Origin: Eledone cirrhosa
Lineage: Eukaryota; Mollusca; Cephalopoda; Octopoda; Eledonidae
DNA length: 64,000 nucleotides
Assembly (NCBI GenBank): GCA_964016885.1
Contig: OZ024743.1
Location: 20,298,795-20,362,794 of the forward strand
Reading direction: 5' to 3'
The notes beneath the pieces were generated by a model. The model did no database searches. It was not told where the DNA came from and was given only the letters and a program-made list of their open reading frames with translations. This document shows, one piece after another, positions 18,166 to 30,546 of this stretch. Each line of letters starts with the position of its first letter. Positions within the stretch are counted from its first letter, which is position 1. The translations under genes and the position numbers were made by a program.

Positions 18166-20850
18166 GTGTGATGTGCTTCACGATATATTACTGGTATTCA
18201 TTTATCTGGTTCGAAATCTCTGCATTGGAAACAACATTCTACCACAAAATTAATAACGCAAAAAGAACACTTCTTTTTTGTTACTGCAAAATAAGTTTTC
18301 TTCATATTGTGTTTCTTTCACATAAATATTGCTTTTGACTCTATTTGCATTAGATATATCCTCTTTATAGATATATAAATTATTTAACAAGATACACTAG
18401 TTAAAAAAGAGAGTAAATTCTATATGTTGTTTAGCTCCAGGTCGCTAGTCGTCAAACGAAATTATACGAGCTGCAGATTGTCTAAATGGAAAGTGGACCC
18501 TTATTAAAACGTATCGCCCCGCGAGCTTTTCACCATCTCCGAATAAATAATAAAATATATCCGTGAATATATCACTTAAAAAAACTTTAATTGTGTGTGG
18601 TATTCTGCTAATGTAAAAAAATGATTAATATATTTTTACAAGTAGGGGATAACAAATGAGTAGAGCAGAGGACAAATTACCCTGGTACTTATTTACACCC
18701 CTTTACATTCCGAGTTCGAATCTATGCGACAGTAGATTTTACTTTTCAGCCCAACTTCACCATTTTTCGAGATTAATAAAATTAGTCGCAATCAAATTAA
18801 AAGCAACATAAGGTTATTCTCTTGTGATAGAAGTTATAAAGAAATCCTCCTGTTAATGTAGACATGAAAAAGTGGCATAATGTGAAAAGAAGCTAAGTTT
18901 TTGACTAATCAAGTCAGCAACCTGAATTCAATTCGCAGCGGAAAAGCAATTTATTTTATTTACATTGGAAAATAAATCTTTTGAGAAAAATATGAACATC
19001 CACAACTATAAATTTTTTCTCTTCACTAATAAATAAATAAAACAAAATAAAAGTTTCATAGATGGTTAAAAAAAACCGTTCTCCAGGTGATATATCTACA
19101 GAAGGAATATTACTTTATTTGAATCTTCCTGTATCATTTCTCTCGTTCGTATATAAAACTCATAATATATAGAAATATTGAAGTAAAAAAACCCAAAAAA
19201 CTATTGCTTTTCTAGCTTCCCAACAACTGACAATGTGTTATTTTTATTATCTTTTCTTTTTTTATATCTCACGTATTACCCACAACCTAGTCAGATCAGC
19301 TCTTAAACTCACCTGCAAGCTAACTTATTGCTGACACAGCAGTTTACTATTTTATTTCTCACTAGGATAAATATATACTACGACTAGGTAGACATCGATA
19401 TTGGGCAAATACATATCTATACGCACACACATTATATATATATATATTATATTCAATTTATTAAGGCTTGTTACTCCAGAGTTTCGCCTATTTATCACAG
19501 TATCATAAGACAAGAACTCTTCTTCGGTGTTGAGTACTCTTTTCTCTCACTCGTCAACTGCATAAGGATATATATATATATATATATATTAAAAAGTATT
19601 CTCAAACAGCATAAACCAGTGCTAAAAGATAAAAAGACAATTGAAAAGGTTGGTGGGTCGTTTTAACTTACTGCAGTTTTACTCTAATAAAAAATATTAC
19701 TAATTAATTTTCTTCCATCAATAAAAAGATATGCGTAGCTTGATCATAAGGTATGACTGGACAAAGTAGGTGGTCACATTCTTAGAAGCTTAAATGAAGT
19801 TGAGTTGTTTTAACTGGGGATAGAAACAGACTGCTTTTTCTTTTGCCCCAGACACCCATTACTAGACATAAGTACAATACAACAAAACAAAACTATTGTG
19901 TTTGAACCAATTCATGGAACAATCATTCTAACAACGAATATGTGAGTTAAAGAAAAATGAAAAAACAACGTAAAAAAATAATAAACACACACAAAAGCAA
20001 AAACTAAAAACAAACAAAATGCGATTTTAGAATTCCGTTACGTTTAGCTTATTGTATAATGTTTCTTCTCTGGTGATAGAAAGTTGACATTTCTCACTCA
20101 CGATATTTATATTGCACGAAATGTGACGATGTAAATTTGAGAATGATTATTGTAACTAATTAAAAAGAAAATACTGTTTGTGAGTACAATTCCGGCGAAG
20201 TAAATTTTTACTTTTCATCCATCCGAGGCCGATAAAATAAAGTAGTAGTCAAGTACAAAAGTCGCAACGATGTTCCCTTCCTACCAAACAGGCGTTGTGC
20301 CTAAGTAAGAAATTATAAAAACTTTCATTTCAACACGGATTGACATTATGGGTTTACTTGCGCCAGTTATTAGATTGGACTGTATTGTGTATCTCGTATT
20401 TATTTATTTTGTAATGTGTAGGAGTGCACTTCCTCCCCTAACAAACATATATTATATAATCAAAAGCACGTGCATATCTCCCTAAAAATTAAATCACATC
20501 ACTTTTAGTTATTCTTTTTCATTCATTCCACATGCGTTTGGTTGCTACTGTTTATCCATTTATATTCGTTTGTCAGCAGCCACCCATTCATTCTTTCACT
20601 GAGGCCTACATACAGACACAAACGTTCATATATTACATATACTACGAGAGCAGTTTCAACCACTAGTTTTGCCTTCACTCACTCACTATTAGTAACATGT
20701 TTTACCAAGTATAAATTGATTTACTTTATTTCAAGAACTAAACCCCAAATAAATTTCGGTGATTCTCACTGAAGATTTCTTATCTTACACAAAATAAGAT
20801 ACAAAAATGACCCAATATTATATATATGTAAATATATACACTCTGCTTTC

Positions 20851-20881
<31 letters not shown>

Positions 20882-21752
20882 TCAGAAAAATCGGAAAGCA
20901 GAGAGATTATAAAAGAAATAGATATCACAATCAAAGCTCTTTGCGACCACCCACTAACACTTTTTCAATTGGTGTGTTCGTGACATATACACTAATGTTA
21001 CACTATCAAACACTAATTTACTTTCTGACGAAATAATCATGCAAAAATGAAACAACTAAAAACTTGCACACCTGCTCCTGTCAACTTTACTCAGCTTTGT
21101 TTGTAATAGACGTGCTCACAAAACATGACATGCATCTCTGCATAATTAATCTAATCACACATTCAAAAAGATAAATAAACAATACATAAACATTGAACAC
21201 CCAACAAATATATAAACATTCGTTATATGCATTTCCCCGCTTCTAGTGTATCTAGAACTAAGCTAAAGGAATATTGCCATTGAAGGGAAAACATTCATCA
21301 ATTTTGTGCACTCCAAAATAGAAATGTATTCAATTATACAAGTGTTATTCGAGTCCAATTAGTTTCTTTTTATGATCTTTTCAAAAAATGTTATGTATAA
21401 AGGAATATACAAATACATTAATAAATGTGCATACATGTTCAGTTCGCACAGGTCATTAAACCGCTGTATAGTGACATGAATTAGGATAACATAAATATCC
21501 ATGGACAAATATATAGCAATAAAAAATATATATTCCGAGGCACATGCACTGAAATATTCAAATGCATGTGCATTGCTTTCGTTTATTTTTTCTTCATCAT
21601 CTCACGACTTTTCATTCATTCTCTTTTCGCGCTGTCTTTAAAGCAACCAGTCACTTTTTTTTTTTTTTGTCATTCGTTATTAGTCCGTTCCCTGATTAAT
21701 GGACCAGAGAAGTGTCGCACGAATGAGGAAAGAACTCCTTTCAATGGATAAA

Positions 21753-21787
<35 letters not shown>

Positions 21788-22549
21788 CCAATCAATCCTG
21801 TGTGGCTCTGATCAAGATAAAGGAAACGTTGGTTATAAGAAAATGAAAACAATTCTTGATACTAGAGAAAAAGAAAAAAGTGTTCTTTTCCAGTTGAGGG
21901 TTTCTCCTGAGTTAATCTGCAGTTAGTTAGATTATTTTTATCGCTCTTTTGTGAAACTTATTTTCTTTCTTGCATTTTTTTTACTTTCCCCGATATAGCG
22001 GAATTAGTTTTTATATATCCATGACAAGTATCTATTCATAAGTGGGCAGTTTTATAAGCATTTTCTCCGTGAATTGTATTTTTCTTTTTTTTTCTAATTC
22101 ACCGTTTTCTTTTACTACTTTTTGTTTCTCTTTCTCTCGCACACACACACAACCAGTTTTAGGACTCTTTCTTCCGTACTTTTTCTCTTATGCAGAACAC
22201 GGTCATCTATTCATTCATTCTCTCTTTTTAAAACATCTACTCGTTCATTCATTCACTCACTCTCTTTACTAACACAGGTACTGCCAAACATTGATACGCA
22301 CACACGGACACAACCACAGATACATTTACACCCTTTCTCTTTCTTTTCTTATCTATTGAAGCATGTGTCTTCATCCAGTCATGCAAGATGCCAGTAACAC
22401 CTCCAGTCTGATTCGGAGCAACTACACACAGCCGTCAGCAAGGGCTTCCAGAGTAGTAAAGGATGGGGAGGATGATGGTCTGTGAAAACCAAGGCGAAGC
22501 ACTTTACACATGGCTTGTTTGGATTTAGTTGTGTCTTACTTGTCATTTG
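18166..22549. other. Largely unassigned AT-rich region with SINE scraps
   Basis: Three scraps are visible: a family-3-like start tgttgtttagctccaggtcg near 18427, a degraded family-1 SINE at about 18650-18790 (cctggtacttatttacaccc, gagttcgaatctatgcg), and another at about 20176-20325 (gaggccgataaaataaagta, gcgttgtgcctaagtaagaa). TA runs lie at 19435-19450, 19568-19590, 20868-20882 and 21757-21785. No coding exon was recognised. Confidence 0.5.
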
Positions 22550-22870
22550 AACACCGTTCCAACAGCTCTGCAGATGTCGGAGTTATAAATGGCGGCTGCT
22601 GCTAACATTACCATTGCTGCTGTATTAACCTACACTATCAGTACTACCGGCTAAACTATCACTGATATCATCGTCGTCGTCTTCAAATGTTGCTGTAAAT
22701 TCATCAATCAAGATTATTATATAGGACCAGAGCTACAAGTACCACCTTAATCGGATAATGGCGGCGGCGGGGTGACGGAGGAGGCAGCAGCAGTGGCGGC
22801 GGCAAATAGACGCCGTCACTGCTACCAGCATATACATAGACAGTCTATTGCTCGTCGCTGTCGTCTACGT
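22550..22870 (+). promoter_or_regulatory. CpG-richer, GGC-repeat patch; candidate promoter or 5' leader
   Basis: The only GC-rich, GGC/GCA trinucleotide-rich stretch in the central window (atggcggctgctgct near 22588, ggcggcggcggggtgacgga near 22760). It lies 0.7-1 kb upstream of a signal-peptide exon. Such patches commonly mark transcription starts in AT-rich animal genomes. No TATA box or initiator could be assigned. The 87-residue ORF within it looks non-coding. Confidence 0.35.
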
Positions 22871-23174
22871 CCATTCACTTCTTTCTCTCTTTCTTTCTCT
22901 CCGTCTATCTATCTATTTCATCCAAATTCTCATGTCTCTTTCTCCCTCTCATTTCTAATATTTCTATTTGACTTACTTTCACTCCATTTCTCCCCCCCCC
23001 ACACACACTTTCTCTCTCTAGCTTTCATCATATAAATATACATACATTCACACACACATATATATTATATATATATATATACACACATACTCATTATATA
23101 TACACATACATATTATATATACACATACATATTATATATACACATACATATATACATTATATATATACGCATAC

Positions 23175-23205
<31 letters not shown>

Positions 23206-23370
23206 TACACATATTTATATATATATACATACATGCACACACGTATATATATATATACATACACACATATATATAATATACACACACACGCTATATATAT
23301 ATATATATATATATACATACACACACTATATATATATACATACATACACACACTATTTCATCCAATCCCT
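22871..23370. repeat. Pyrimidine-rich stretch followed by TA/CA microsatellites
   Basis: CT-rich sequence to about 23020, then about 320 bp of mixed TA, CA and ACAT repeats. If the leader is spliced, these repeats could sit in a 5' intron: a plausible acceptor (pyrimidine tract ending ctctttgtag) closes at 23380. Confidence 0.7.
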
Positions 23371-23544
23371 CTCTTTGTAGCTGTCAGTCTGTTTCTTTCT
23401 AGTCTTCCCACTCTCTTACTCACAGTCTGTTATACTCTCTCTCTCCTCACTCTTTCTACCAGTGTTCTAATACACACCGCCTATGGACTTTACTCGTCGT
23501 CTGCTTTCTTCCAATTCCACTGTCCGTTACGTTGGACTAAAACA

Positions 23545-23635
23545 ATGAAGATTGTTATGTTTAGTGTGGTGACTGTTATTGTCTTCTCCTGTTTTACGCT
23601 GCTTATTAATAGCAAATGCCTGGAGGATGAGGACG
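23545..23635 (+). CDS. Candidate first coding exon, signal peptide plus donor site
   Basis: The ATG at 23545 has A at -3 (aacaATGa). It opens 30 codons: [15 protein letters not shown], then CFTLLINS, then KCLEDED. A short basic start, a long hydrophobic core and a small-residue stretch make a typical signal peptide of about 23 residues, cleaved before or near KCLEDED. The frame reaches G at 23635, followed by the strong donor GTAAGT at 23636-23641, giving a phase-1 intron after the signal peptide, common for secreted and receptor proteins. Beyond the donor the frame degenerates into ACAT-repeat sequence, as expected for an intron. A 5' acceptor at 23379-23380 would give an exon of about 255 bp. 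The product is unidentified: too little mature protein is present. No partner exon was found downstream. Confidence 0.5.
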
Positions 23636-23724
23636 GTAAGTTCAAACATTTAAAACAAGTAAAAATCTATAGCCCCCTCAAATATATACATACTGTCATA
23701 AAACATATACATACATACACATGC

Positions 23725-23930
23725 ATAATGTATATATACTCGTATATGGATACATATAGGTTGACATACACACACACATACATACATATAGGCTCACATA
23801 CACACATATATGCATACATATATACAGGTTGACATACACACATAAACATGCATATAGGTTGACATACACACATATACATACATATAGGTTGACATACACA
23901 CATGTACATATGCATACATATATACATATA
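23725..23930. repeat. Minisatellite, gttgacatacacacat units
   Basis: Five imperfect units of ataggttgacatacacacat (one with ggctcacat) separated by ACAT-type spacers of variable length. It lies just inside the presumed first intron. Confidence 0.85.
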
Positions 23931-24272
23931 AGATGTATGTGTGTATACCCCTCTTTCCATTTTTCGTTTCCAGCACTTTAACCATATACATATGTTATGT
24001 TAAAATATTTCCATAAATAATAGTAACCTCAAAATATCAAATGTTTTAAAGAAATATTAAGGGGGTTTTCCTTGTTTTTTTCAAGTTTTATTGTTTTCAT
24101 TCATTCATTTTTCTCTGAATTCTCCAATGTTAATAAAAAAAAAAGTTGATTATTCTCTCTCTTGGCTCAGCCAGATAAAAATTATAAACCACCTTCTCTT
24201 TTCTAGAAGGGTTGCCTATGTATTACTTCCGAAATCTTGCTCTTTTTTCTCTATCGTTTAAGTTTTAAATAC

Positions 24273-24274
<2 letters not shown>

Positions 24275-24321
<47 letters not shown>

Positions 24322-24352
24322 CATATATTGTATTAATTATATATATATTGTA

Positions 24353-24387
<35 letters not shown>
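24275..24387. repeat. (TA)n microsatellites with a duplicated tgtattaatt block
   Basis: Two TA runs flank two copies of atattgtattaattatata. Next to it, ggacccagcatatttatcaa (24400) recurs at about 30910, a small fragment of another dispersed repeat. Confidence 0.85.
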
Positions 24388-24390
<3 letters not shown>

Positions 24391-24429
24391 AGTTGACGGA
24401 CCCAGCATATTTATCAATTTATATGTATA

Positions 24430-24539
24430 TATATATATGTGTGTGTGTGTGGCGGTTGTTTTATGTGATATGTATATGTGTGTGTGGAGGTTGTATATGT
24501 GTGATATATATATATGTGTGTGGAGGTTGTATATGTGTG

Positions 24540-24574
<35 letters not shown>

Positions 24575-24591
24575 GAGGTTGTATATGTGTG

Positions 24592-24626
<35 letters not shown>

Positions 24627-24643
24627 GAGGTTGTATATATGTG

Positions 24644-24674
<31 letters not shown>

Positions 24675-24885
24675 GAGGTTGTATATGTGTGATATATATA
24701 TGTGTGCGTGTGGAAATTGTATATGTGATATATATATGTGTGTAGGTTGTATATGTGTGATATAAATGTGTGTGTGTGTGGAGGTTGTATATGTGATATA
24801 AATATGTGTGTGTGTGTGTGTGGAGGTTGTATATGTGTGATATATATATATATGTGTGTGTGTGTGTGGAGGTTGTATATATGTG

Positions 24886-24916
<31 letters not shown>

Positions 24917-25095
24917 GAGGTTGTATATGTGTGATATATATATATGTGTGCGTGTGGAAATTGTATATGTGATATATATATGTGTGTAGGTTGTATATGT
25001 GTGATATAAATGTGTGTGTGTGGAGGTTGTATATGCGTATATAGATATATATATGGGGGGGTTGTGCGTGTGTATATATATATATATATATATAT
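24430..25095. repeat. TG/TA minisatellite with higher-order period
   Basis: A 650-bp array of units built from tgtgtgtggaggttgtatat and gtgtgatatatatata, unit length about 45-60 bp. A distinctive run of variant units (gtgcgtgtggaaattgtata, then tgtgtgtaggttgtatatg, then gtgtgatataaatg) occurs at about 24700-24775 and again at about 24944-25020, a shift of 244 bp. It is therefore a higher-order repeat made by block duplication. The long ORFs on both strands are repeat artefacts. Confidence 0.9.
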
Positions 25096-25365
25096 ACTTG
25101 GTGTGTGTAAAATAGACATAGATATGTATATCGTCTTAATTATTGATGTATTTGCTGTACACATACATACTGAAGTTGCTATAGACACCGAAAGATTTTA
25201 CTATATACTCACGGCAATAAAAACCAAGATTTACAGTCATGTTGAACAGCACTAACACAAAACTTAGATGTAACAATTTTAATTACTGATATTATCGTAT
25301 TAACTCTATTTTATGTAACGAGTGTTTTAACTTTGATGTCTTTATATTTGTAGAGAAAGACTTAT

Positions 25366-25404
<39 letters not shown>

Positions 25405-25866
25405 ATATGTGCAATATGTGGATCACATTAAAATTTGTTGTATATGCTGCACATAGCAGATGCACATACATGTACTGAACTTTCCTTCACTGCACATCTA
25501 AACCTTGAAAGTTTTCCCTGTATGCATGCAAGTTAACGTCGGTCAAGCGAACACCCAACCTACTAGAAATAATAGCTAACTCTCTCTCTTTCAAATTACA
25601 CACCCTATTTGTATTAAATAACACATTGAAAAATACAGTTTTAAATATTCATTTAAAAGGGTGATATCTCAAAGAAAACACCTTTGAAATTCTAAAGCCC
25701 GTTCGTTCAGGGCTGATCTGTGGCTAAATGAAAACTACACTCATCTTCATTACATACACATAATATATCCAGGGTAAATATTAAAACAACATAAAAATAT
25801 TTATTGGAAACACCACCGGGGATATACAACAACGTACACGCCTGAACTTCCAGGTGTGTGTGTATG

Positions 25867-25914
<48 letters not shown>

Positions 25915-26099
25915 GTCATACATCCTTGCGTACTCAACACGGACGCTTATTTTTTAACGATAGAATATACTATCATACACAAGTAAATTTTACTCTTCTA
26001 TTATTAGTATACATACATTCTTGGGTAAGAATTAATTATTATTATTATACGCTCATAGACTTTAAGTCTTAAATATAAATGAATATGCTTAATCTGCTC
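25096..26099. other. No gene recognised; microsatellites
   Basis: CA run at about 25371-25395 and TA run at about 25868-25900 in otherwise AT-rich sequence. Confidence 0.5.
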
Positions 26100-26232
26100 A
26101 TTAGTCCCGCGTCGATCTTGATCTAGCGAACCTATGATCATAGTGTATACAGCAGAAGGTTAGGAGTGATATGAGGGAGCTTTGACAGTTACTTTTAGCA
26201 GGGCAAGTAACCACACAAGGCTTCCTCGTTGA
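26100..26232 (+). repeat. Family-3 SINE-like repeat, copy
   Basis: Contains ttagtcccgcgtcgatcttg, ggagtgatatgagggagctt, ttacttttagcagggcaagt and aaccacacaaggcttcc, aligning in order with the repeats at 37858, 39185 and 40775 and with the duplicated unit at 8064. Confidence 0.55.
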
Positions 26233-26284
26233 CTAATCCATTTTATAGACCAGCTTATTTTCATAGTTTGACTTCGTGTATGTA

Positions 26285-26329
<45 letters not shown>

Positions 26330-26825
26330 CCAGTATTGTACACATGTGTATAAATATTTAACTCGTGAAACACAACGAAGAAACTCTGCATGTATACATA
26401 CCTTTTGCTTGCACAAACACGCATCATTGCACTGATAATCAATATATATACACTACGATTAATCTCCATTATATACATATATATATCTATATATATATAT
26501 ATATATATATTGCTTGCGTCTATAAGAATTAATTTATTAATTATCACAAATTTTAATGTACGATTGATGTGAATGTGCATCAACTAACAGGAATATAGAA
26601 AGCCATTCATATGCACACATCACTCCGCTCCCGCGATTTTACATACGCGCACATTTATCTATTTGTATATATACACATATATATACATACATATATATAT
26701 ATAAACTAGAGATTGTTCTGAAATTTTAGTTTATACACAAATACGAATGAGGAGTTCACAGCGAAAAATACTTTTGCTCACTGTTCAACATAATCGATGC
26801 CGTGCATACATTACACACACATACA

Positions 26826-26862
<37 letters not shown>

Positions 26863-28320
26863 CATACACTCACATCCATAGTTTGTGTTATCAAATATAC
26901 CACTATAAAATCGCCACACTCTTTTGCAAAACACTACTCGGTGATGTGCTTCGAGCAACATGCATGATAACAAATATAATAGGTTCGCAACACAGATTCA
27001 GGCAAGTATACTAGCATTCAGAGAGCCTCTATATTGCTAGAAATAACAGTCAAATCTCAATCCACATTGCAATCTTAAAATAAAATACACGACATCCGAA
27101 ATGAAGATGAATTATCGTGGAATATCTTTGATCATGTTACTCAATCATGACTGACCTTGGGTTAAACAACAATCATAGACACACACTACAACACAGTAAT
27201 AGGTATTCACAAATACATGCACACATACTAACCTACTATAAATGTATACAATTGCACTCCCACACACACAGATATATTAACACACATATAAAGCACCATT
27301 CTATATGCACACACAGATGTATATAGAAATATACTACCACACCACATCACACCCAGAAATGTACTCCCAAATATACACTATTATACACGCGGAAGACCGA
27401 CTGAAGCTGTCAATAATGTATATGAACACAACGCTATCTTTTTTGCTACTTTATACTTGTGATGTGTTGTATGGGTGGGATAATGAAAGCTGATCAAACT
27501 TAGCGGAATCCCGCTTCAAATCTTTTGTTGATCGTCACTCTATGAACCTGTCTCTTGTCCGTTGTCTGCAGCCCACCCCTGCTTATGTTTTGTGTTGGTC
27601 TCTTTTCTGTGTCTGTCTGACCAGCTCATTCATCGCCCCTTCTTATTCCTACAACCAGCAACACATCACATTTACACCAAGTGCAGCATAACCTGCACAA
27701 CTGCAACCGTCACCACGACCATCATTAACCACTACAAAGCCAGTACTACTTCTATCCACTTCGGTTAACTGTAAAACCACGAGGTAACGAAGGAACCTCT
27801 GCAAAGTCGCTCGACCTGCTAGACATAGCAGCCAAATTTCCTTCAAATTATACCTTTCTGTCTTAAAAAAACATTGGGTAATATACTCCTTGATATCCCT
27901 GAAAAGAGAGGATGATCATGGCCAGAGTGCCTTTGATTTCAGGTTTGATTAATGAACGCTGACTTCAAGATAAACAACGGCTGTAGAAACGCCAACATTT
28001 AAAAGCAAATGATAAAACAAATGTAATTCAACTAAAAAGGATACATGAAATGTGTGAAGATATCGGTGGGCAGAAAGAAAGAAAAAAAAAAATGAATGAA
28101 TGAAGCTGATATGGTGATGATGGGTGCAGGTGGTTATTTAATAGGGACCGAAATACAGTGTTGGTGTTTTGTATTGAAGGGTGGTGGTGATGGTAGTAAT
28201 GGTTGTACAACAAAGTTCAACTGTGTAGTGATGGTGATGGTTTGTGGAGCGAAGCAGTTCAAGTGGGTGATGGTGGAATTTTCTATAGCTTTAAGGTTTA
28301 TTTGTTTATTAAAATAATAA
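26233..28320. other. No gene recognised
   Basis: TA runs at about 26287-26327, 26475-26510 and 26828-26856. A C/A-rich stretch lies at 27540-27760. A GGT/GAT-rich stretch at 28090-28260 encodes only low-complexity ORFs. Confidence 0.5.
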
Positions 28321-28325
28321 ACAAC

Positions 28326-28390
28326 AATGGCGATGCCCCAGCATGGCCTCAGCCTATCGGCTGGAACACGTAATAGACGTAAATAATTTG
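28326..28390 (+). repeat. SINE 3' fragment (gccccagcatggcc family)
   Basis: The phrase atggcgatgccccagcatgg, cctcagcctatcggctggaa, cacgtaatag matches in order the reverse complement of 47180-47262. Only the 3' portion is present. Confidence 0.55.
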
Positions 28391-28689
28391 TTTGTTACTC
28401 TATGTGTAACTGTGGGTTAATAATCTATTGATTAATGAAACGGAAACTAAATAATATTTATTAATCAAAAGCATCGATGTAATTATCATTATGATTTCAG
28501 TAGCAAGTGTTGGAGAATAGGAAGCTACTGACTAAGCTCCGTGCGACTTGATTCTTCGATCCGGTTTCGACTCCTGTTGGAAGAGAACCATTTCTTTGAA
28601 GTAAATGCATGACAGTCACAACTACACAATTCTCTTCCGTTAAAATGTGCGACTTTGTGCCACCTTGAAATAATTATTTCACTAACCTT

Positions 28690-28850
28690 TGTAATAAAAA
28701 AAAAGAATGAAATAAAATAAAATAATTTACTTTCACTAGACCAATATTTGTAAGGAATGGGAACAGTTGAGTGGGTTGACATTAGTACCCGAGTGGTATT
28801 TAGTTTATCGACCTTGTCGAAAATCAAAATCGATCTTGGCGTTAACTGAA
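28690..28850 (-). repeat. Degenerate family-1 SINE, minus strand
   Basis: Minus-strand reading gives aaggtcgataaactaaatac, cactcgggtactaatgtcaa, the family-1 core, with heavy drift on both sides. Confidence 0.45.
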
Positions 28851-28999
28851 GCCAACAGACACCTTACACATAAATGCTACAAATGCTGTTTCAGTCGACG
28901 TGAAGCTTCTGCATATAACAACAGGGAATATGATGTAAAGTTAATGACTTTTTCCAAAGGAAAAATAATCATCATCGAATGTTTCTTATAAGTAAAATA

Positions 29000-29104
29000 A
29001 ATAATTGTTTCTACTTTAGGCACAAGGCCAGCAATCACCCAGTGCATTACTGGTACTTTATTTTATCGACCCCGTAAGGATGAAAGGCAAAGTCAACCTC
29101 GGTG
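29000..29104 (-). repeat. Family-1 SINE 3' part, minus strand
   Basis: Carries ttgtttctactttaggcaca, ccagcaatcacccagtgcat, actggtactttattttatcg and ccccgtaaggatgaaaggca, close to the copy at 8813. Confidence 0.85.
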
Positions 29105-29407
29105 GGATAAGTAAAATAAATAATGTCTAACAGTTCCCAATGCCATTACTGGCAGAGAGGAAAAAACAAAACATACTTTGATTTTGAATTGAAACCGGGA
29201 CGCATGCTCCGATTTGTACAGAGCTTACTGCTGCATAACAACGCACACCATACATTGTTTTGATCGACTACATGGCTAATTTTTGTAGGAGTAGAATATA
29301 GCCGATCGAATCGTTTCTAATAATATCTTAGTGGCACTTAATTTATTTACACAGAAGTGATAACAAGCTCAGTCGACCGCTATGTCAGGACTTTTAAGAA
29401 AAAAAAG

Positions 29408-29445
<38 letters not shown>

Positions 29446-29449
<4 letters not shown>

Positions 29450-29590
29450 AAGTTTAACCCCGACGGCAGAGCTCAAGCCGTTTCGACGGGGTTAAACATT
29501 TTCCTATTACCCACTCTACTACCCTAAGTATTGAGTACTCTGGTGCGTTATGGTCCATCTGGTTACTCACCACACTTCCTTCGTTATATA
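29446..29590 (-). repeat. CGAAGGAG dispersed repeat, copy 3, with terminal hairpin
   Basis: Reverse complement of the repeat at 6303 and 15300; it begins at the (TA)n near 29590 and ends at the (TA)n near 29445. Its end is a long hairpin: GTTTAACCCCGTCG pairs with CGACGGGGTTAAAC-type sequence around cggcttgagctctgcc. The loop lies in the opposite orientation to that in the 6.3-kb copy. Confidence 0.75.
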
Positions 29591-29623
29591 TATATATAAC
29601 CTTTCCGACGGAATTACTTCATT

Positions 29624-29639
<16 letters not shown>

Positions 29640-29671
<32 letters not shown>
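29640..29671. repeat. (TA)n microsatellite
   Basis: TA run forming the 5' junction of the following LINE copy. Confidence 0.9.
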
Positions 29672-29678
<7 letters not shown>

Positions 29679-30546
29679 CCTGGCTAAGACCAAAGTTCTA
29701 GTTTGTAGGAAAGAAAACAAGGCGGCGGTCCCTTCTGGGAAATGGTCGTGCTCGGTATGTAGGAAAGGCGTAGGTAGAAACTCCATCTTATGTCCTAAAT
29801 GCAAAGTATGGGTGCATAAAAGATGTAGTGGGATCACAGGTAAGCTAACTAAGAACATAGACTTTACATGTGGCCGGTGTTCTGGTGCAATAGGTAGCAG
29901 CAAGTGCCCACAAAATACTAGCTCTTTCAATTGCGCAGAGGGTTTTATAGAAATAGTGGACAGCTTCCGTTACCTGGGCGATAAAATCAGCAGTGGGGGA
30001 GGGTGCTCTGAAAGTACTGTAGCTAGAGTCAGAACTGGTTGGAAAAAGTTCAGAGAGCTTATACCACTATTAGCTGCTAAAGGGTTCTCCCTAAAAATGA
30101 AAGGCAGGTTGTACGATGCCTGCATACGAACAGCAATGTTGCATGGTAGTGAGACCTGGGCATTGTGTGCAGAGGATATACGCAGACTAGAGAGGAACGA
30201 AGCTTGCATGCTCCGCTGGATGTGTAACAGTAATATACGTGAACGGCAAAGCATAAACGAACTAAGGAAAAAATTAGAGATAAGAGGGATCAGATGTTGT
30301 TTACTCGAGAGAAGGCTGCGTTGGTATGGACACGTGATGCGCATGAAAGTCGATAGCTGTATTACAAAGTGCAGGGCAATAAAGATAGACGGTAGCCACG
30401 GAATAGGCAGACCTAGAAAAACATGGGATGAGCTGATAAACTCCGACCTCACACACTTACACCTCTCCAAGACAATGTCACTGGACCGTGACCTTTGGCG
30501 GTACTCAGTAACAGAGAAGACCCGCCTTGCCAGTAGGCATCTCTAA
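29671..30546 (+). CDS. LINE (non-LTR retrotransposon) C-terminal fragment with PHD-like zinc finger
   Basis: Open in one frame from the TA run to TAA at 30544-30546. It opens with NLAKTKVLVCRK, resembling the end of the RT palm domain. A C4HC3 cysteine pattern follows: CSVC at the start, CPKC ten residues on, HKRC, and CGRC about 14 residues later, the spacing of a PHD-type finger. Then come FRYLGDKISSGGG, an extension with LYDACIRTAMLHGSETWAL, the LRWYGHVMRMK motif, GRPRKTWDELI and DRDLWRY, the usual tail of LINE polyproteins. 5'-truncated, but this part has no stop. Related minus-strand copies are at 61752-62587 and 59705-60536. Clade not assigned. Confidence 0.85.

Noticed and set aside
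23233..23832. 199-residue ORF running through the signal-peptide exon
   Set aside because: The part before 23545 and after 23635 translates microsatellites. Only the ATG at 23545 to the donor looks genuine.
24337..25188. 283-residue ORF on the minus strand (IYIYI/THTH-rich)
   Set aside because: It is a translation of the TG/TA minisatellite and has no codon or motif evidence of a protein.
29970..30470. 166-residue minus-strand ORF
   Set aside because: It is the antisense shadow of the LINE coding frame.
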